Part shown: piece after piece, positions 1 through 9,957 of the stretch
Numbering within the stretch: position 1 is the stretch's first letter
How the letters are laid out: the number at the start of each line of letters is the position of its first letter
Assembly (NCBI GenBank): GCA_050011755.1
Contig: JBEKIM010000213.1
Location: 1-14,955 of the forward strand
Direction of reading: 5' to 3'
Length of the DNA stretch: 14,955 nucleotides
Origin: Bog-159 sp050011755
Lineage (GTDB): Bacteria; Acidobacteriota; Terriglobia; Bryobacterales; Bryobacteraceae
Notes under the pieces: model-generated
Database searches by the model: none
Told to the model about the DNA's origin: nothing
Seen by the model: only the letters and a program-made list of their open reading frames with translations
Made by a program: the position numbers and the translations under genes

Positions 1-2954
1 ACTTCGATCCGGCCCGCGGCCTGATGTTCGTGCAGGACGCTACGGGCGGAGTGCGTGTGAGCGTCGGCGGCGACGGGCAACCGTATTCGCCTGGTGAGCG
101 AGTCACCGTTTCGGGTGTGATCAGCGACGCGGAACTTTTTCCCGTGATTCTCAACCCGCGCATCGTTGTGCATGGCGCCGGCTCCCTGCCGGTGGCGCCC
201 CGAGTCACGGCGTCGTCGTTCGGAACGCGCGCGGTGGAGAACCGCCTGGTCACCGTGGAAGGTGTGGTGCAGCGCACCGGCACCACGCAGAACGGCGTTG
301 CCCAACTGGTCAGGATCAGTCAGGGAGGCACGCCGATCGACGTCTATTGTCAGGAATACAGCGGGATAATTGGGGACGAACTCGACCGGCGGGTTCGCGT
401 CACGGGCGTGGCGACGTCGGACCTGGATGTCGCGCTGAAGCCGGTGGGAAGAACTGTTTGGAGCGCCTCATGGGCCAACATAATACATCTCGATCCGGTT
501 CGATCGCCTGCGTCAGCGCCGCTGGTGACCACCGCGAGTCTCCTGAATATGCCCGCCGATCGTCTTCCGGAACGCCGGGTGCGGATCCGCGGAAGGCTGG
601 AAGCCGCCGGCGAGGCGGGCGCCTTCCGCATGCATGACGGGACCGGCTCGCTTAAAGTTGCGTTCGGTTTCACGAGGACGGTCCGTCTCGGCGAAGATGT
701 CGAGGTGGCGGGCTTTCCCCAGCGCGACTCCAGTGGGTCTTATCTCGATAGCGCCAGCATGCTGGCCGAGAACATTCCCGTAAACCGGGATGCTTCCACG
801 CCCGTTCTGACGAGCATTCATCAGGTGCGTTCGCTCTCGCCGAACGAGGCCATGCGAAAGTACCCGGTCCACCTCCGCGCTACCGTCACTTACTACGATC
901 CCGGCGGCTACATGGTTTTTGTGGAAGACCGGACAGACGGCATCTATGTCAGCCCGCACGAACTGCCGGTCGCGGGTGTGCACGTTGGCGACCTGGTCGA
1001 TATCGACGCTGAGTCGCAGGCAGGCGATTTCGCGCCTATTCTTGCCTGGCCGCACGTGCGCGTGGTGGCGCGGAATGTCCCGGTGCCCCACCGCCAGACG
1101 CTCATGGACCGCATCCTGACGGGCGCCGAAGATAGCCGCCTGGTGGATATGGAGGGCGTGGTTCGCAATGCCAGCGCGGACAAGGGCGTCTCCAGTCTCG
1201 ACGTGGTGTGCGCCAAGAACCGTTTTTCCGCTTATGTGCCAGGCTTGGCCGATCCCGAGCGTCTGCTGGACGCCCGCGTTGCCATTCATGGAGTGTGCGG
1301 GACGCTGTACAACGACCGCCGCCAGCTCCGCGGCATCCAACTGTTCGTGCCGGGTCCTCACGACCTGCGGATAATCGAGCCGCCCGGCGCGAGCGAGCGC
1401 GTGGCGGTCGACCACGTACTCGATTTTGCGGCCGGCCGCCTTCCCGGGCATCGCGTGCGTGTCGGCGGTATCGTGACCTGGTCGTCGGCCTCGCTGCTTT
1501 TCATCCGCGATGCCGATAACGGGCTCCGTGTGGACCTGCGCGGAAATGCCCAACTCGCTCCGGGCGACCGGGTGGATGTGCTGGGCTATCCGCGGGACGG
1601 CCCCGTTGTACCGTTGTTGGAGGACTCCGAGGCGTACCCCAACGGTCATGGCCGCGCTCCCGATCCGGTTGTGACCAGCGCCCAGGAATTGGTGCGCGGC
1701 CTGCATGCCAACCAACTTGTCCAATTGGATGCTTACGTGCGCGGCAGCACGTCCAGCGTCGCCGAGGAATTGTTCGAGCTGCGGTCCGGCACCACCACGT
1801 TTCACGCGGTATTCGACAAAGCCGCGGGACAGCGCCTTCAATTGGATACCGGCTCGAAGGTGCGGCTCACGGGTATCTTCGACGTGCAGTCGTGGCGGCC
1901 TGTGACGCGCGCCGGGACCTCCGATTTTCACATCCTGCTGCGCTCCCCCTCCGACGCGGCAGTCCTGGTGACCGCCCCCTGGTGGACCGGGGAACGCGCC
2001 TTGCAAGCCATCGCCGTGGTCGCGGGCGCCGCTCTCATCGCGTTCGGGTGGGTCTTCGTGCTACGCCGGAAGGTCCGTCAGCAGACGGCAACCATTCGCC
2101 AGAAGCTGGAAACGGAAGTCACTCTGAGGGAGACCGCCGAGGCTGCCCGCCGGACCCAGAGCGAGTTGACCGAACTCAAGCGCGTCGAGGGCCAACTGGT
2201 GGCGGCGCGCGATGCGGCCGAAGAGGCCAACCGCGCCAAGAGCAGATTCCTCGCCAATATGAGCCACGAACTGCGCACTCCCTTGAACGCCATCATCGGT
2301 TACAGCCAGATGCTCCGCGAAGACGCCATCGGTCCCGGCCAGCCCGAGATCCTCTCCGACCTCGAGAAAATCGAGCGTTCCGGCCATATCCTGCTCGGTA
2401 TTATCAACGACGTCCTGGATCTGTCGAAAATCGAGGCCGGCCGTTTTGAGATCGATCTCCGCAACGTGGATGTGGCCGATGTGCTCACCGACGTTTGCAA
2501 CGCCGTGGAGCCTCTCGCCCGCCACCAGGGCAACGTCGTCTCCCTCCACTGTCCGGAGGATGCCCGGCTGGCCTTTGCCGATCTTCCCAAGTTCCGCCAA
2601 AGCCTGCTGAACCTGGTCAACAACGCTTGCAAGTTCACGCTCAACGGCCAGGTCTCGGCGGCGGTGTCCCGTCTGCGCGGCGCCGAGCGCGACTGGATCG
2701 AGGTGCGCGTTTCCGACACCGGCATCGGCATTCGTCCCGAGGACCTGGGCAAGCTGTTTCAGCCGTTTTCCCAAGTGGATAACTCCGCCACCCGGAAATA
2801 CGGCGGGACCGGGCTGGGCTTGGCGATCAGCAAGAAGTTCTGCCAGATGATGGGCGGGGATATCGCGGTCGAGAGTGAACCGGGGAAAGGCTCCTGTTTC
2901 TCTCTCCGGGTCCCGGCGGCCGACGGGCGCCATCCCCAGCCGGGCAAGCGGTGA
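1..2954 (+). CDS. Membrane-anchored sensor histidine kinase with repeated OB-fold-like periplasmic modules (5' partial)
   Basis: The reading frame is open to the left edge, and the residues before the ATG at 24 (YFDPARGL-like) already belong to a module, so the true start is outside the window. Residues below are numbered from that ATG. Residues 1-640 hold about seven modules of 80-100 residues with a recurring pattern: a basic beta strand (RVRVxG), then a D-x-x-x-G-[LV]-x-V turn as in VQDATGGVRV, VEDRTDGIYV and IRDADNGLRV. A transmembrane helix lies at about 660-680, followed by RRK and a coiled coil (683-735). HisKA has the H-box SHELRTPLN with phospho-accepting His748. HATPase_c shows the N-box NLVNNACKFT and the G-boxes DTGIGI and GGTGLGL. 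It ends after the ATPase with no receiver. Family knowledge: it should autophosphorylate and pass phosphate to a separate regulator. The ligand is unknown and no partner is adjacent on this strand. Confidence 0.93.
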   Translation, partial: FDPARGLMFVQDATGGVRVSVGGDGQPYSPGERVTVSGVISDAELFPVILNPRIVVHGAGSLPVAPRVTASSFGTRAVENRLVTVEGVVQRTGTTQNGVAQLVRISQGGTPIDVYCQEYSGIIGDELDRRVRVTGVATSDLDVALKPVGRTVWSASWANIIHLDPVRSPASAPLVTTASLLNMPADRLPERRVRIRGRLEAAGEAGAFRMHDGTGSLKVAFGFTRTVRLGEDVEVAGFPQRDSSGSYLDSASMLAENIPVNRDASTPVLTSIHQVRSLSPNEAMRKYPVHLRATVTYYDPGGYMVFVEDRTDGIYVSPHELPVAGVHVGDLVDIDAESQAGDFAPILAWPHVRVVARNVPVPHRQTLMDRILTGAEDSRLVDMEGVVRNASADKGVSSLDVVCAKNRFSAYVPGLADPERLLDARVAIHGVCGTLYNDRRQLRGIQLFVPGPHDLRIIEPPGASERVAVDHVLDFAAGRLPGHRVRVGGIVTWSSASLLFIRDADNGLRVDLRGNAQLAPGDRVDVLGYPRDGPVVPLLEDSEAYPNGHGRAPDPVVTSAQELVRGLHANQLVQLDAYVRGSTSSVAEELFELRSGTTTFHAVFDKAAGQRLQLDTGSKVRLTGIFDVQSWRPVTRAGTSDFHILLRSPSDAAVLVTAPWWTGERALQAIAVVAGAALIAFGWVFVLRRKVRQQTATIRQKLETEVTLRETAEAARRTQSELTELKRVEGQLVAARDAAEEANRAKSRFLANMSHELRTPLNAIIGYSQMLREDAIGPGQPEILSDLEKIERSGHILLGIINDVLDLSKIEAGRFEIDLRNVDVADVLTDVCNAVEPLARHQGNVVSLHCPEDARLAFADLPKFRQSLLNLVNNACKFTLNGQVSAAVSRLRGAERDWIEVRVSDTGIGIRPEDLGKLFQPFSQVDNSATRKYGGTGLGLAISKKFCQMMGGDIAVESEPGKGSCFSLRVPAADGRHPQPGKR

Positions 2955-2967
2955 AAGGGCGTTCCCG

Positions 2968-2982
2968 ACGAACGGCGTTCGT
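2968..2982 (+). terminator. Small inverted repeat after the sensor kinase, possible weak terminator
   Basis: ACGAAC and GTTCGT are perfect 6-bp arms around a GGC loop, 13 bases after the kinase stop codon. The following bases (TACGTTTC) are only mildly T-rich, so this is a poor match to an intrinsic terminator. It could equally be a transcript-end stabiliser or chance. Confidence 0.25.
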
Positions 2983-3101
2983 TACGTTTCGCACGGTTGG
3001 AGGTTGTATAACCGGCCAGGCCGCGGTAAACTACTGCTAACCAAGCGATCTCCCCTATCGTTAAACCCGAGTCGTTCAAAACGGATGCGGTGGGCGAATC
3101 G

Positions 3102-3121
3102 GATCTCCACGGTATGAGATC
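3102..3121. repeat. Inverted repeat GATCTC-N8-GAGATC in the intergenic region
   Basis: Perfect 6-bp arms are separated by 8 bases, 64 bases upstream of the GTG start of the TPR protein gene. The spacing would suit a dimeric regulator operator or a small 5'-leader hairpin. No convincing -35/-10 pair could be fixed; a TATAAC at 3007-3012 lacks a good -35. Elsewhere, the 2955-3184 gap shows no gene. Confidence 0.2.
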
Positions 3122-3172
3122 TTAACGGCCTTTCGGCTGCCAGACTCTAACACAACCCTGGTAACAAATCAC

Positions 3173-3180
3173 GAGGAGGA
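3173..3180 (+). promoter_or_regulatory. Shine-Dalgarno site of the TPR protein gene
   Basis: GAGGAGGA ends four bases before the GTG at 3185. It fixes GTG as the start of the following gene, as there is no suitably placed ATG. Confidence 0.7.
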
Positions 3181-3184
3181 TACG

Positions 3185-3511
3185 GTGCTCTTATCGCGCA
3201 GCCTCTCCAGTTTCGTCTGTGTTGCCGCCATCGGCGGGTGGGGGGCGGCCGCACCAGCTTGTCAGACCACGCCTGCAAGCCCACCGCGCATTACCGGTGA
3301 AGTCGCTTGGGAAGGCCAGGCTCACCGCGATTCCCTGTCGGTCGAACTGTTATCCGGCGGCCGCATAGTGAAGCGCTCGCTGGTGGCGCGAGACGGACGT
3401 TTTGAATTGGCCGGCGTGCCGGCTGGTAACTATGAAATCAGAGTGGCCGAGTCCTGCAAAGCCAGGCGATCTCGGTGCGCGGATATCTCAATAGCGTCAA
3501 ATTCAACATAG
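3185..3511 (+). CDS. Secreted carboxypeptidase-regulatory-like/TPR protein, N-terminal part (frameshifted gene)
   Basis: The GTG start follows a strong Shine-Dalgarno. The first ~26 residues form a signal peptide (basic start, hydrophobic core, then AAAPAC; the Cys could make a lipoprotein, but the lipobox is weak). Residues ~35-90 resemble a carboxypeptidase-regulatory-like beta-sandwich: ITGEVAWEG, then DGRFELAGVPAGNYEIRV. After codon 90 this frame becomes Arg/Ser-rich nonsense (CKARRSRCADIS) and stops at 3509-3511. The -1 frame continues the expected domain end (QSQAISVRGYLN) and runs into TPRs. One base is therefore missing near 3453-3458, for example CCC read as CC in TCC-CTG. The intact gene would be 3185-3993, about 269 residues. 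The domain pair is one I associate with acidobacterial secreted proteins; its role is unknown. Confidence 0.72.
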   Translation: MLLSRSLSSFVCVAAIGGWGAAAPACQTTPASPPRITGEVAWEGQAHRDSLSVELLSGGRIVKRSLVARDGRFELAGVPAGNYEIRVAESCKARRSRCADISIASNST

Positions 3512-3993
3512 ATAGTCCCATTCATGTGCGCCCCGCCGCGGGAACAGTCACCCGCAATCGACTCTTACGCCAGGTGCCCGGCGCCGCCCGCAGGGAATTC
3601 GAGCGCGGCGGCAAAGCCGCTCTAAAGGGGCTGACCGATGCATCGATCCAACATCTGCGTAAGGCGCTCTCCCTCTATCCGGATTATATGGAGGCGCACA
3701 ACGACTTGGGTGTCCGTTACCTGCAACGCGGAGATTTTGAAACCGCTGCCGTTGAGTTTCAGGAGGCTATCAGGCTGGAACCCGGCGACGCCGGCCCCGT
3801 CAGCAATCTGGCGTTGGCGTGGCTTGCCTTGCGTCGCTATAGCGACGCGGAGTTCGCCGCCCAACGCGCCCTCGCTCTCGATCCCGGCTTCGGACCGGCC
3901 CAGCGGGTCCTGAGTCTGGTCCTGGCGCGCGTAGCCATCTTAGCCAATCGACCCAAACCCCCGGAATTGCGCGCCGCCCTGGGTGCCAGGTAG
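3475..3993 (+). CDS. TPR-repeat protein, C-terminal part of the frameshifted gene
   Basis: This is the downstream half of the gene beginning at 3185; its coding sense really starts at about 3455, and the ATG-like start at 3475 is probably not used. After a linker come about three tetratricopeptide repeats: ASIQHLRKALSLYPDYMEAH, NDLGVRYLQRGDFETAAVEF with EAIRLEPGD, and NLALAWLALRRYSDAEFAAQ with RALALDPGF. TPRs form helical hairpin stacks that bind other proteins. With the upstream signal peptide the protein should act outside the cytoplasm. It ends 10 bp from the stop of the convergent receiver gene, with no clear terminator between them. As written, the fragment has neither a Shine-Dalgarno nor a signal peptide and would not be expressed as a functional protein unless the frameshift is a sequence error. 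Confidence 0.7.
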   Translation: MRGYLNSVKFNIDSPIHVRPAAGTVTRNRLLRQVPGAARREFERGGKAALKGLTDASIQHLRKALSLYPDYMEAHNDLGVRYLQRGDFETAAVEFQEAIRLEPGDAGPVSNLALAWLALRRYSDAEFAAQRALALDPGFGPAQRVLSLVLARVAILANRPKPPELRAALGAR

Positions 3994-4003
3994 CGAGGCC
4001 CGG

Positions 4004-4399
4004 TCATTCGACCAGTCGATACGATACGACGTGTTTGAGCAGCTTAGCCAAATCGATGGGCTTCACCAGATAGTCGTCGCAAAGCGCGTGGAAGCATTGC
4101 GCTACTTCCTGTACTTCGGTCACCGCCGTAGTCATGATGATCTTCACCCCGGAGGTCGAATGAATGCCCCTCGCTTCTTCCATGGCGCGCACATGGCTCA
4201 CCGCCTCGCGGCCGTCCATTTTGGGCATCATGATGTCCATACAGATCAGATCGTAGGGCTGGCCGGCCTCCAGCGCTAAGCGGAACGCCTCCACCGCCTC
4301 CCACCCGTTTACCGCGATGTGACATTCGCCATAGCGGGCGAGGAATGTCTGCAATACCAGCCTGCTGGTTAAGTCGTCTTCTGCAATTAGAGTTTTCAT
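4004..4399 (-). CDS. Stand-alone CheY-like response regulator (receiver only)
   Basis: This 131-residue protein is a single receiver domain with all active-site residues: acidic pair E7-D8-D9, phospho-acceptor D55 in LICMDIMMPKMDG, T90/T91 in IMTTA, switch aromatic Y110 and K113 in DYLVKP. There is no output domain, so it acts by protein-protein contact or as a phosphate shuttle. The ATG at 4397-4399 follows the stop of the hybrid kinase by 19 bases, with a weak GAGAG-type ribosome site, so the two are almost certainly co-transcribed. Its likely phosphate donors are the HPt of that kinase or CheA. It is the last gene of the minus-strand array and converges on the TPR protein gene. It is too general a domain to name cheY. 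Confidence 0.92.
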   Translation of the reverse strand: MKTLIAEDDLTSRLVLQTFLARYGECHIAVNGWEAVEAFRLALEAGQPYDLICMDIMMPKMDGREAVSHVRAMEEARGIHSTSGVKIIMTTAVTEVQEVAQCFHALCDDYLVKPIDLAKLLKHVVSYRLVE

Positions 4400-4418
4400 A
4401 CTGGTTCTCTCTTTTCGT

Positions 4419-6326
<1,908 letters not shown>

Positions 6327-6407
6327 CTGGCGGATGTTCTCCGCCAGTTGCCGGAATTTCTCTTCGCTCGAACGGAGTGCCTGCTCCGATTCCCGGCGCT
6401 CGGTGAT

Positions 6408-6418
6408 GTCGAAAGAAC
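6408..6418 (-). other. Frameshift junction inside the eight-PAS hybrid kinase
   Basis: On the minus strand TGG-TTC-TTT-CGA-CAT gives WFFRH and then nonsense. Dropping one T from the TTT (plus-strand AAA at 6412-6414) gives TGG-TTC-TTC-GAC-ATC-ACC, WFFDIT, the expected end of a PAS/PAC domain followed by ERRESEQALRSSEEKFRQL. One extra T therefore joins two perfect coding halves. The repaired gene (9057 to 4419) would encode about 1,545 residues. Confidence 0.85.
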
Positions 6419-6849
6419 CACACGCGCCCCAGGCGCCGTCCCATTTCCTTCCCCACTCCGGCGGAATACATTTCCAGGGTCCGCCCGTCCTTCAAGCGAA
6501 TCTCGCAATGGTCGTTGGCATCCGGATCGTCATTCAGTTCATCGATCTGCCGCAGGAAAGCAGCCGGATCTTGCACCCGATCCGCGGCCGCCGCCCAGAT
6601 TTGCGGATGCCCGCCGCCGGCCGCGCCATCGTGCCCGGGATCCGGAAGCGGAGGCAGGGGAATCCGCCAGACATCCAGAAATTTCTTGTTGTGCGCCACC
6701 GCCAGATTTTCATCGTTCATCACCAGGATTCCGTCCAGCGAGACGTCCAGTATGGCGCGCACCAGCGTGTTCTGAAATTCGAGCGCCAGCTCGGCGCGCT
6801 TGGGTTCGGTAATGTCGGTGCTAAGGCCCACGTGGCCCTCGAACTCGCC

Positions 6850-7300
6850 AGCGGGCGAGAAACGCGGCTCCGCGTAGAACGTCACCCACCGCCACTGGCC
6901 GTCGGCGCGCCGCAGGCGTGCTTCGGCCCTGAAAGGCCCCCGTTCTCTGACTGCGCGGCCGGCGTGTGCTTGGAACTGCGCACTATCGTCCGGGTGCATC
7001 AGACACTCCCAATTGCCTTTCGATACCTCTTCGTACTTCTCCCCGCAGAACCTCCGGCCTGCCCGGTTGACGAACTGATGCCCGCCATCTGCTTTGGTTA
7101 CATAGATCGCCGCCGGGCAACCATCCGCCATGATGCGGAAGCGCTCTTCACTCTCGCGCAGCGTCTCATCCGCCAGCCTCCGCGCCGTGATGTCCGAACT
7201 GAGCCCCACATGCCCCAGGTACTCGCCGCTCTGCGACAAACGCGGCGTCGCGTAGGAGCCCAGCCACCGCCACTGGCCGTCCGCGCGCCGCACGCGCACC
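6850..7300 (-). repeat. Direct repeat between two adjacent PAS domains (recent duplication)
   Basis: The DNA around 6886-6915 recurs at 7264-7293, an offset of 378 bases (126 codons), with only two mismatches in those 30 bases; similarity continues more weakly on both sides. In protein, FRAEVRVRRADGQWRW and FRAEARLRRADGQWRW match, as do GHVGLSSDIT and GHVGLSTDIT. This indicates in-frame tandem duplication of one PAS/PAC unit (PAS5/PAS6). Confidence 0.75.
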
Positions 7301-9061
7301 TCCGCCCTGAACGGCGCGTGCTCCCTGACGGCACGCTCGAAGCCTCCGATATATCCCGCCGCATCGTCCGCATGGATCAGCGACTTCCACTGGCTTGCCC
7401 CCCCTTGTTCGCAGGCGGCGCCGAAGAATTCTCGGTACGTACGGTTCATAAACTGAGTCCCGCCGTTTGCGCCGGTTACCCACATCATCGTCGGGCAACT
7501 GTCCGCCATCACCCGGAAGCGGTCTTCGCTTTCAGACAGCGCCTCTTCCGCCCGCTTGCGTTCCGTGATATCTTCCACGTGAACCACGAAGTATTGCGGT
7601 TTGCCGGCGGCATCCTGCACCATGGACATCCGCATGCGCCCCCACACGACCTTCCCGCTGCGGTGAAGGTAGCGTTTCTCCATTTCGATGTGCCCGCCCT
7701 CCTTCAACAAACGCTCCGCGGCGCGCATGGAAGGCTCCAGATCGTCGGGGTGGATCAGCCGCGGCCAGGCGGTGCCCAGCAGTTCTTGTTCGGAATACCC
7801 CAGCATGCGGCAAAACGCCGCATTCACCTGCATGAAGCACCCGTCCGGCCCGCTGGCGCTCATGCCAAACGGCGCATTCTCAAAGACCTCGCGAAATCGT
7901 TTTTCGCTTTCATGCAGCATCTGCGCCGCGCGCACGCGCTCGCCGATGCCTCGCGCCGTGACAGAAACGCCGGTGGTTACGCCTTGGGCATTCCGTATGG
8001 GGGAAATCGTCACCGCCACATCGACGCGCCGGCCGCCCCTACCTAGCCGGACGGTATCGTAGCGGCTGACGACCCCGCTCCGGACCGCCTCCAGCGCCCG
8101 GTTCACTTCGTCGCGCCGGTCCACCGGCACCAAAAGGTCGTAGTCCTTCCCTACGATTTCACCCGCATCGTACCCAAACAACGCCTCGGCGCTCCGATTC
8201 CAGGTGACGATCGTCCCATCCAGAGTGCCGCTGACGATGGCATCCGCGGACGACTCCACGATCGAGGCCAGTAAGTCGCGCCACTCCTCCGCCTGTCTTC
8301 GCTCCGTGATGTCGCGCAAGATAACGGAGATGGCCGCCACTTCACCGTCGCAGTTTCGAATGGGCGCCGCGGTAAGCGATACGTGAAATCGATGTCCGTC
8401 CTTGTGCAGCCCCTGGCCCTCGTATTGTGAGATGCAATGGCCCTGCAATATCCGTTCCTTCAACTGTGCCAGCCGGTGCTGTCGTTCGGGCGGCACCAGA
8501 ATGGAAAACGGCTTCCCGATGGCTTCCGCCGCGGAGTGGCCATACAGGGCTTCGGCGCCGCGGTTCCAGGTGCGGATGCGGCCTTCCAGTGTGCTCGCGA
8601 CTATCGCGTCCCCCGAGCCTTCCACTATGGCCGCCAGGAGCCGTTGGGCTTCCTCGGCTGCCCGGCGCTCGGTAATGTCGTGTTTGATCGCAATGTAACT
8701 GACGATCTCCCCGTGCGCGTCCCGTACCGGAGTGATCCGCATCTCTTCGGTGTAGAGACTCCCGTTCTTTCGCCGGTTGATCACTCTGCCGTTCCAGACC
8801 CGCCCCGCAGCCACGGTTTCCCAGATCTCTCTGTAGAATTCCGCGGATTGCAGGCCCGATTTGAGGATGCGCGGGTTTTGTCCAATGGCCTCCTCTGGAC
8901 TGTATCCCGTCATCTCCGCGAATGCGGGATTCACATATTGGATCTGCCCCCGGCGATCGGTGATCACCACGGCGTCCGCCGATTGCTCGACCGCCGCGGC
9001 CAAACCCGCATGCTCTATGTCCGCTGGCTGGTATGCGCTATTCCCTGGCTTCAGCAACCAA

Positions 9062-9070
9062 ATCACCTCC
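9062..9070 (-). promoter_or_regulatory. Perfect Shine-Dalgarno that decides the hybrid kinase start
   Basis: GGAGGTGAT on the minus strand matches the 16S anti-Shine-Dalgarno without mismatch. The GTG inside it (9064-9066) would be the nominal longest start, but it is part of the ribosome site. The next in-frame starts are TTG at 9057 (eight bases after GGAGG, ideal) and CTG at 9054. Confidence 0.7.
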
Positions 9071-9120
9071 GGCGCGGGACCTCATTCCCTATATCGGCGG
9101 ACCCTCGCAATGCGGATAGA

Positions 9121-9957
9121 TTAGACGGCCCTCTTCACCTGGTAATACACCGCGCGCAGGTGCCGCTTGGATTCAAACCGCGGGCATACTCCGTTCAGCG
9201 ATTCCATGGCCCCGATCACGAGGTAACCCTCTGGCTCGAGTGCCGCCTCAATCCGTCCGAACAGGGAAATCTTGTCCCGCTCGTTGAAGTAGATCGCCAC
9301 GTTGCGGCAGAGAATAACGTCGAACCGTCCCATGGCCGAGAAATCCGCCATCAAGTTGAGCTTCTTGAAGGAGGCCATGGCGCGGATCTCGTCGCGAATT
9401 TGCCATCCGCCCGCGATGGGAGTGAAGTGCCGCGTCCGCTGGGCGTCGCTCAACCCGCGCGAGATCTCAACAGGGCTGAAGCGCCCCCGGGTGGCGCGCG
9501 CCACCGCATCGTCGGAAATGTCCGGGCCCACCAGCCTGACACCGTACCGGTCGGGATCCCCAAGCAACTCCTTGAGCAGGATCGCGATACTGTAGAGTTC
9601 CTGGCCGGTCGAACAGGCCGCGCTCCAGATGCGGATGCGCGCAGCCCCGCTCCGTTTCCGCCGGTCGATCAGTTCGGGAACGATCTTGTGCCGGAGCAGA
9701 TCGAAGGGCGAGGTATCGCGAAAGAAAGAGGTCTCATTGGTGGTGATCGCGTCCACAATGCGGCGGTCCAGGGCCCGGCTGGAATCGCTCTTCGCCCGCA
9801 GTAGCAATCCGCCGTAGCTGCCGCAGCCGGTCTCCTCGACCAGGCCGGCCAGGCGGCCTTCGATCAGATAACCCTTGGTCTCATCGAGCGTAATCGCACA
9901 CAATGCGTAGACATACTGGGCTAGCGACTTCTGTTCTTCGGGAAGGAGCCGGGTCAC
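9121..9957 (-). CDS. cheR: Chemoreceptor methyltransferase CheR
   Basis: CheR uses S-adenosylmethionine to methylate glutamates of chemoreceptors in the adaptation branch of chemotaxis. The 278-residue protein has the family layout: an N-terminal helical domain (1-90) with TNETSFFRD at 73-81, then a SAM-binding Rossmann domain with SAACSTGQELYSIAI (112-126), PDISDD (145-150), the GRFSPVEISRGL loop, FDVILCRNVAIYF (212-224) and a C-terminal strand GYLVIGAMESL. It has no TPR extension. The start is GTG 9957, whose GTGA overlaps the cheB TGA, with GAGG seven bases upstream. A longer reading to 10071 would add an Arg-rich 38-residue tail that is a shadow of the cheB end. Substitution of the usual ATDIS by GPDIS is mild. 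Its receptor substrate is not encoded here. Confidence 0.95.
   Translation of the reverse strand: MTRLLPEEQKSLAQYVYALCAITLDETKGYLIEGRLAGLVEETGCGSYGGLLLRAKSDSSRALDRRIVDAITTNETSFFRDTSPFDLLRHKIVPELIDRRKRSGAARIRIWSAACSTGQELYSIAILLKELLGDPDRYGVRLVGPDISDDAVARATRGRFSPVEISRGLSDAQRTRHFTPIAGGWQIRDEIRAMASFKKLNLMADFSAMGRFDVILCRNVAIYFNERDKISLFGRIEAALEPEGYLVIGAMESLNGVCPRFESKRHLRAVYYQVKRAV

Noticed and set aside
513..2006. Minus-strand open frame of 497 codons opposite the sensor kinase
   Set aside because: Low-complexity His/Arg/Ala-rich translation without any domain, in antisense to clear modules and membrane helix of the plus-strand kinase; typical of high-GC DNA.
4000..4016. Bidirectional terminator between the TPR gene and the receiver gene
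   Set aside because: Only a 4-bp GGTC/GACC stem with no T-run in the 10-bp gap and beyond.
6408..6418. Programmed ribosomal frameshifting in the hybrid kinase
   Set aside because: TTC-TTT-CGA loosely resembles a slippery site, but no stop codon, internal Shine-Dalgarno or downstream structure of the known +1 type is seen at the shift, and two other genes in the window have similar indels; sequence error is simpler.
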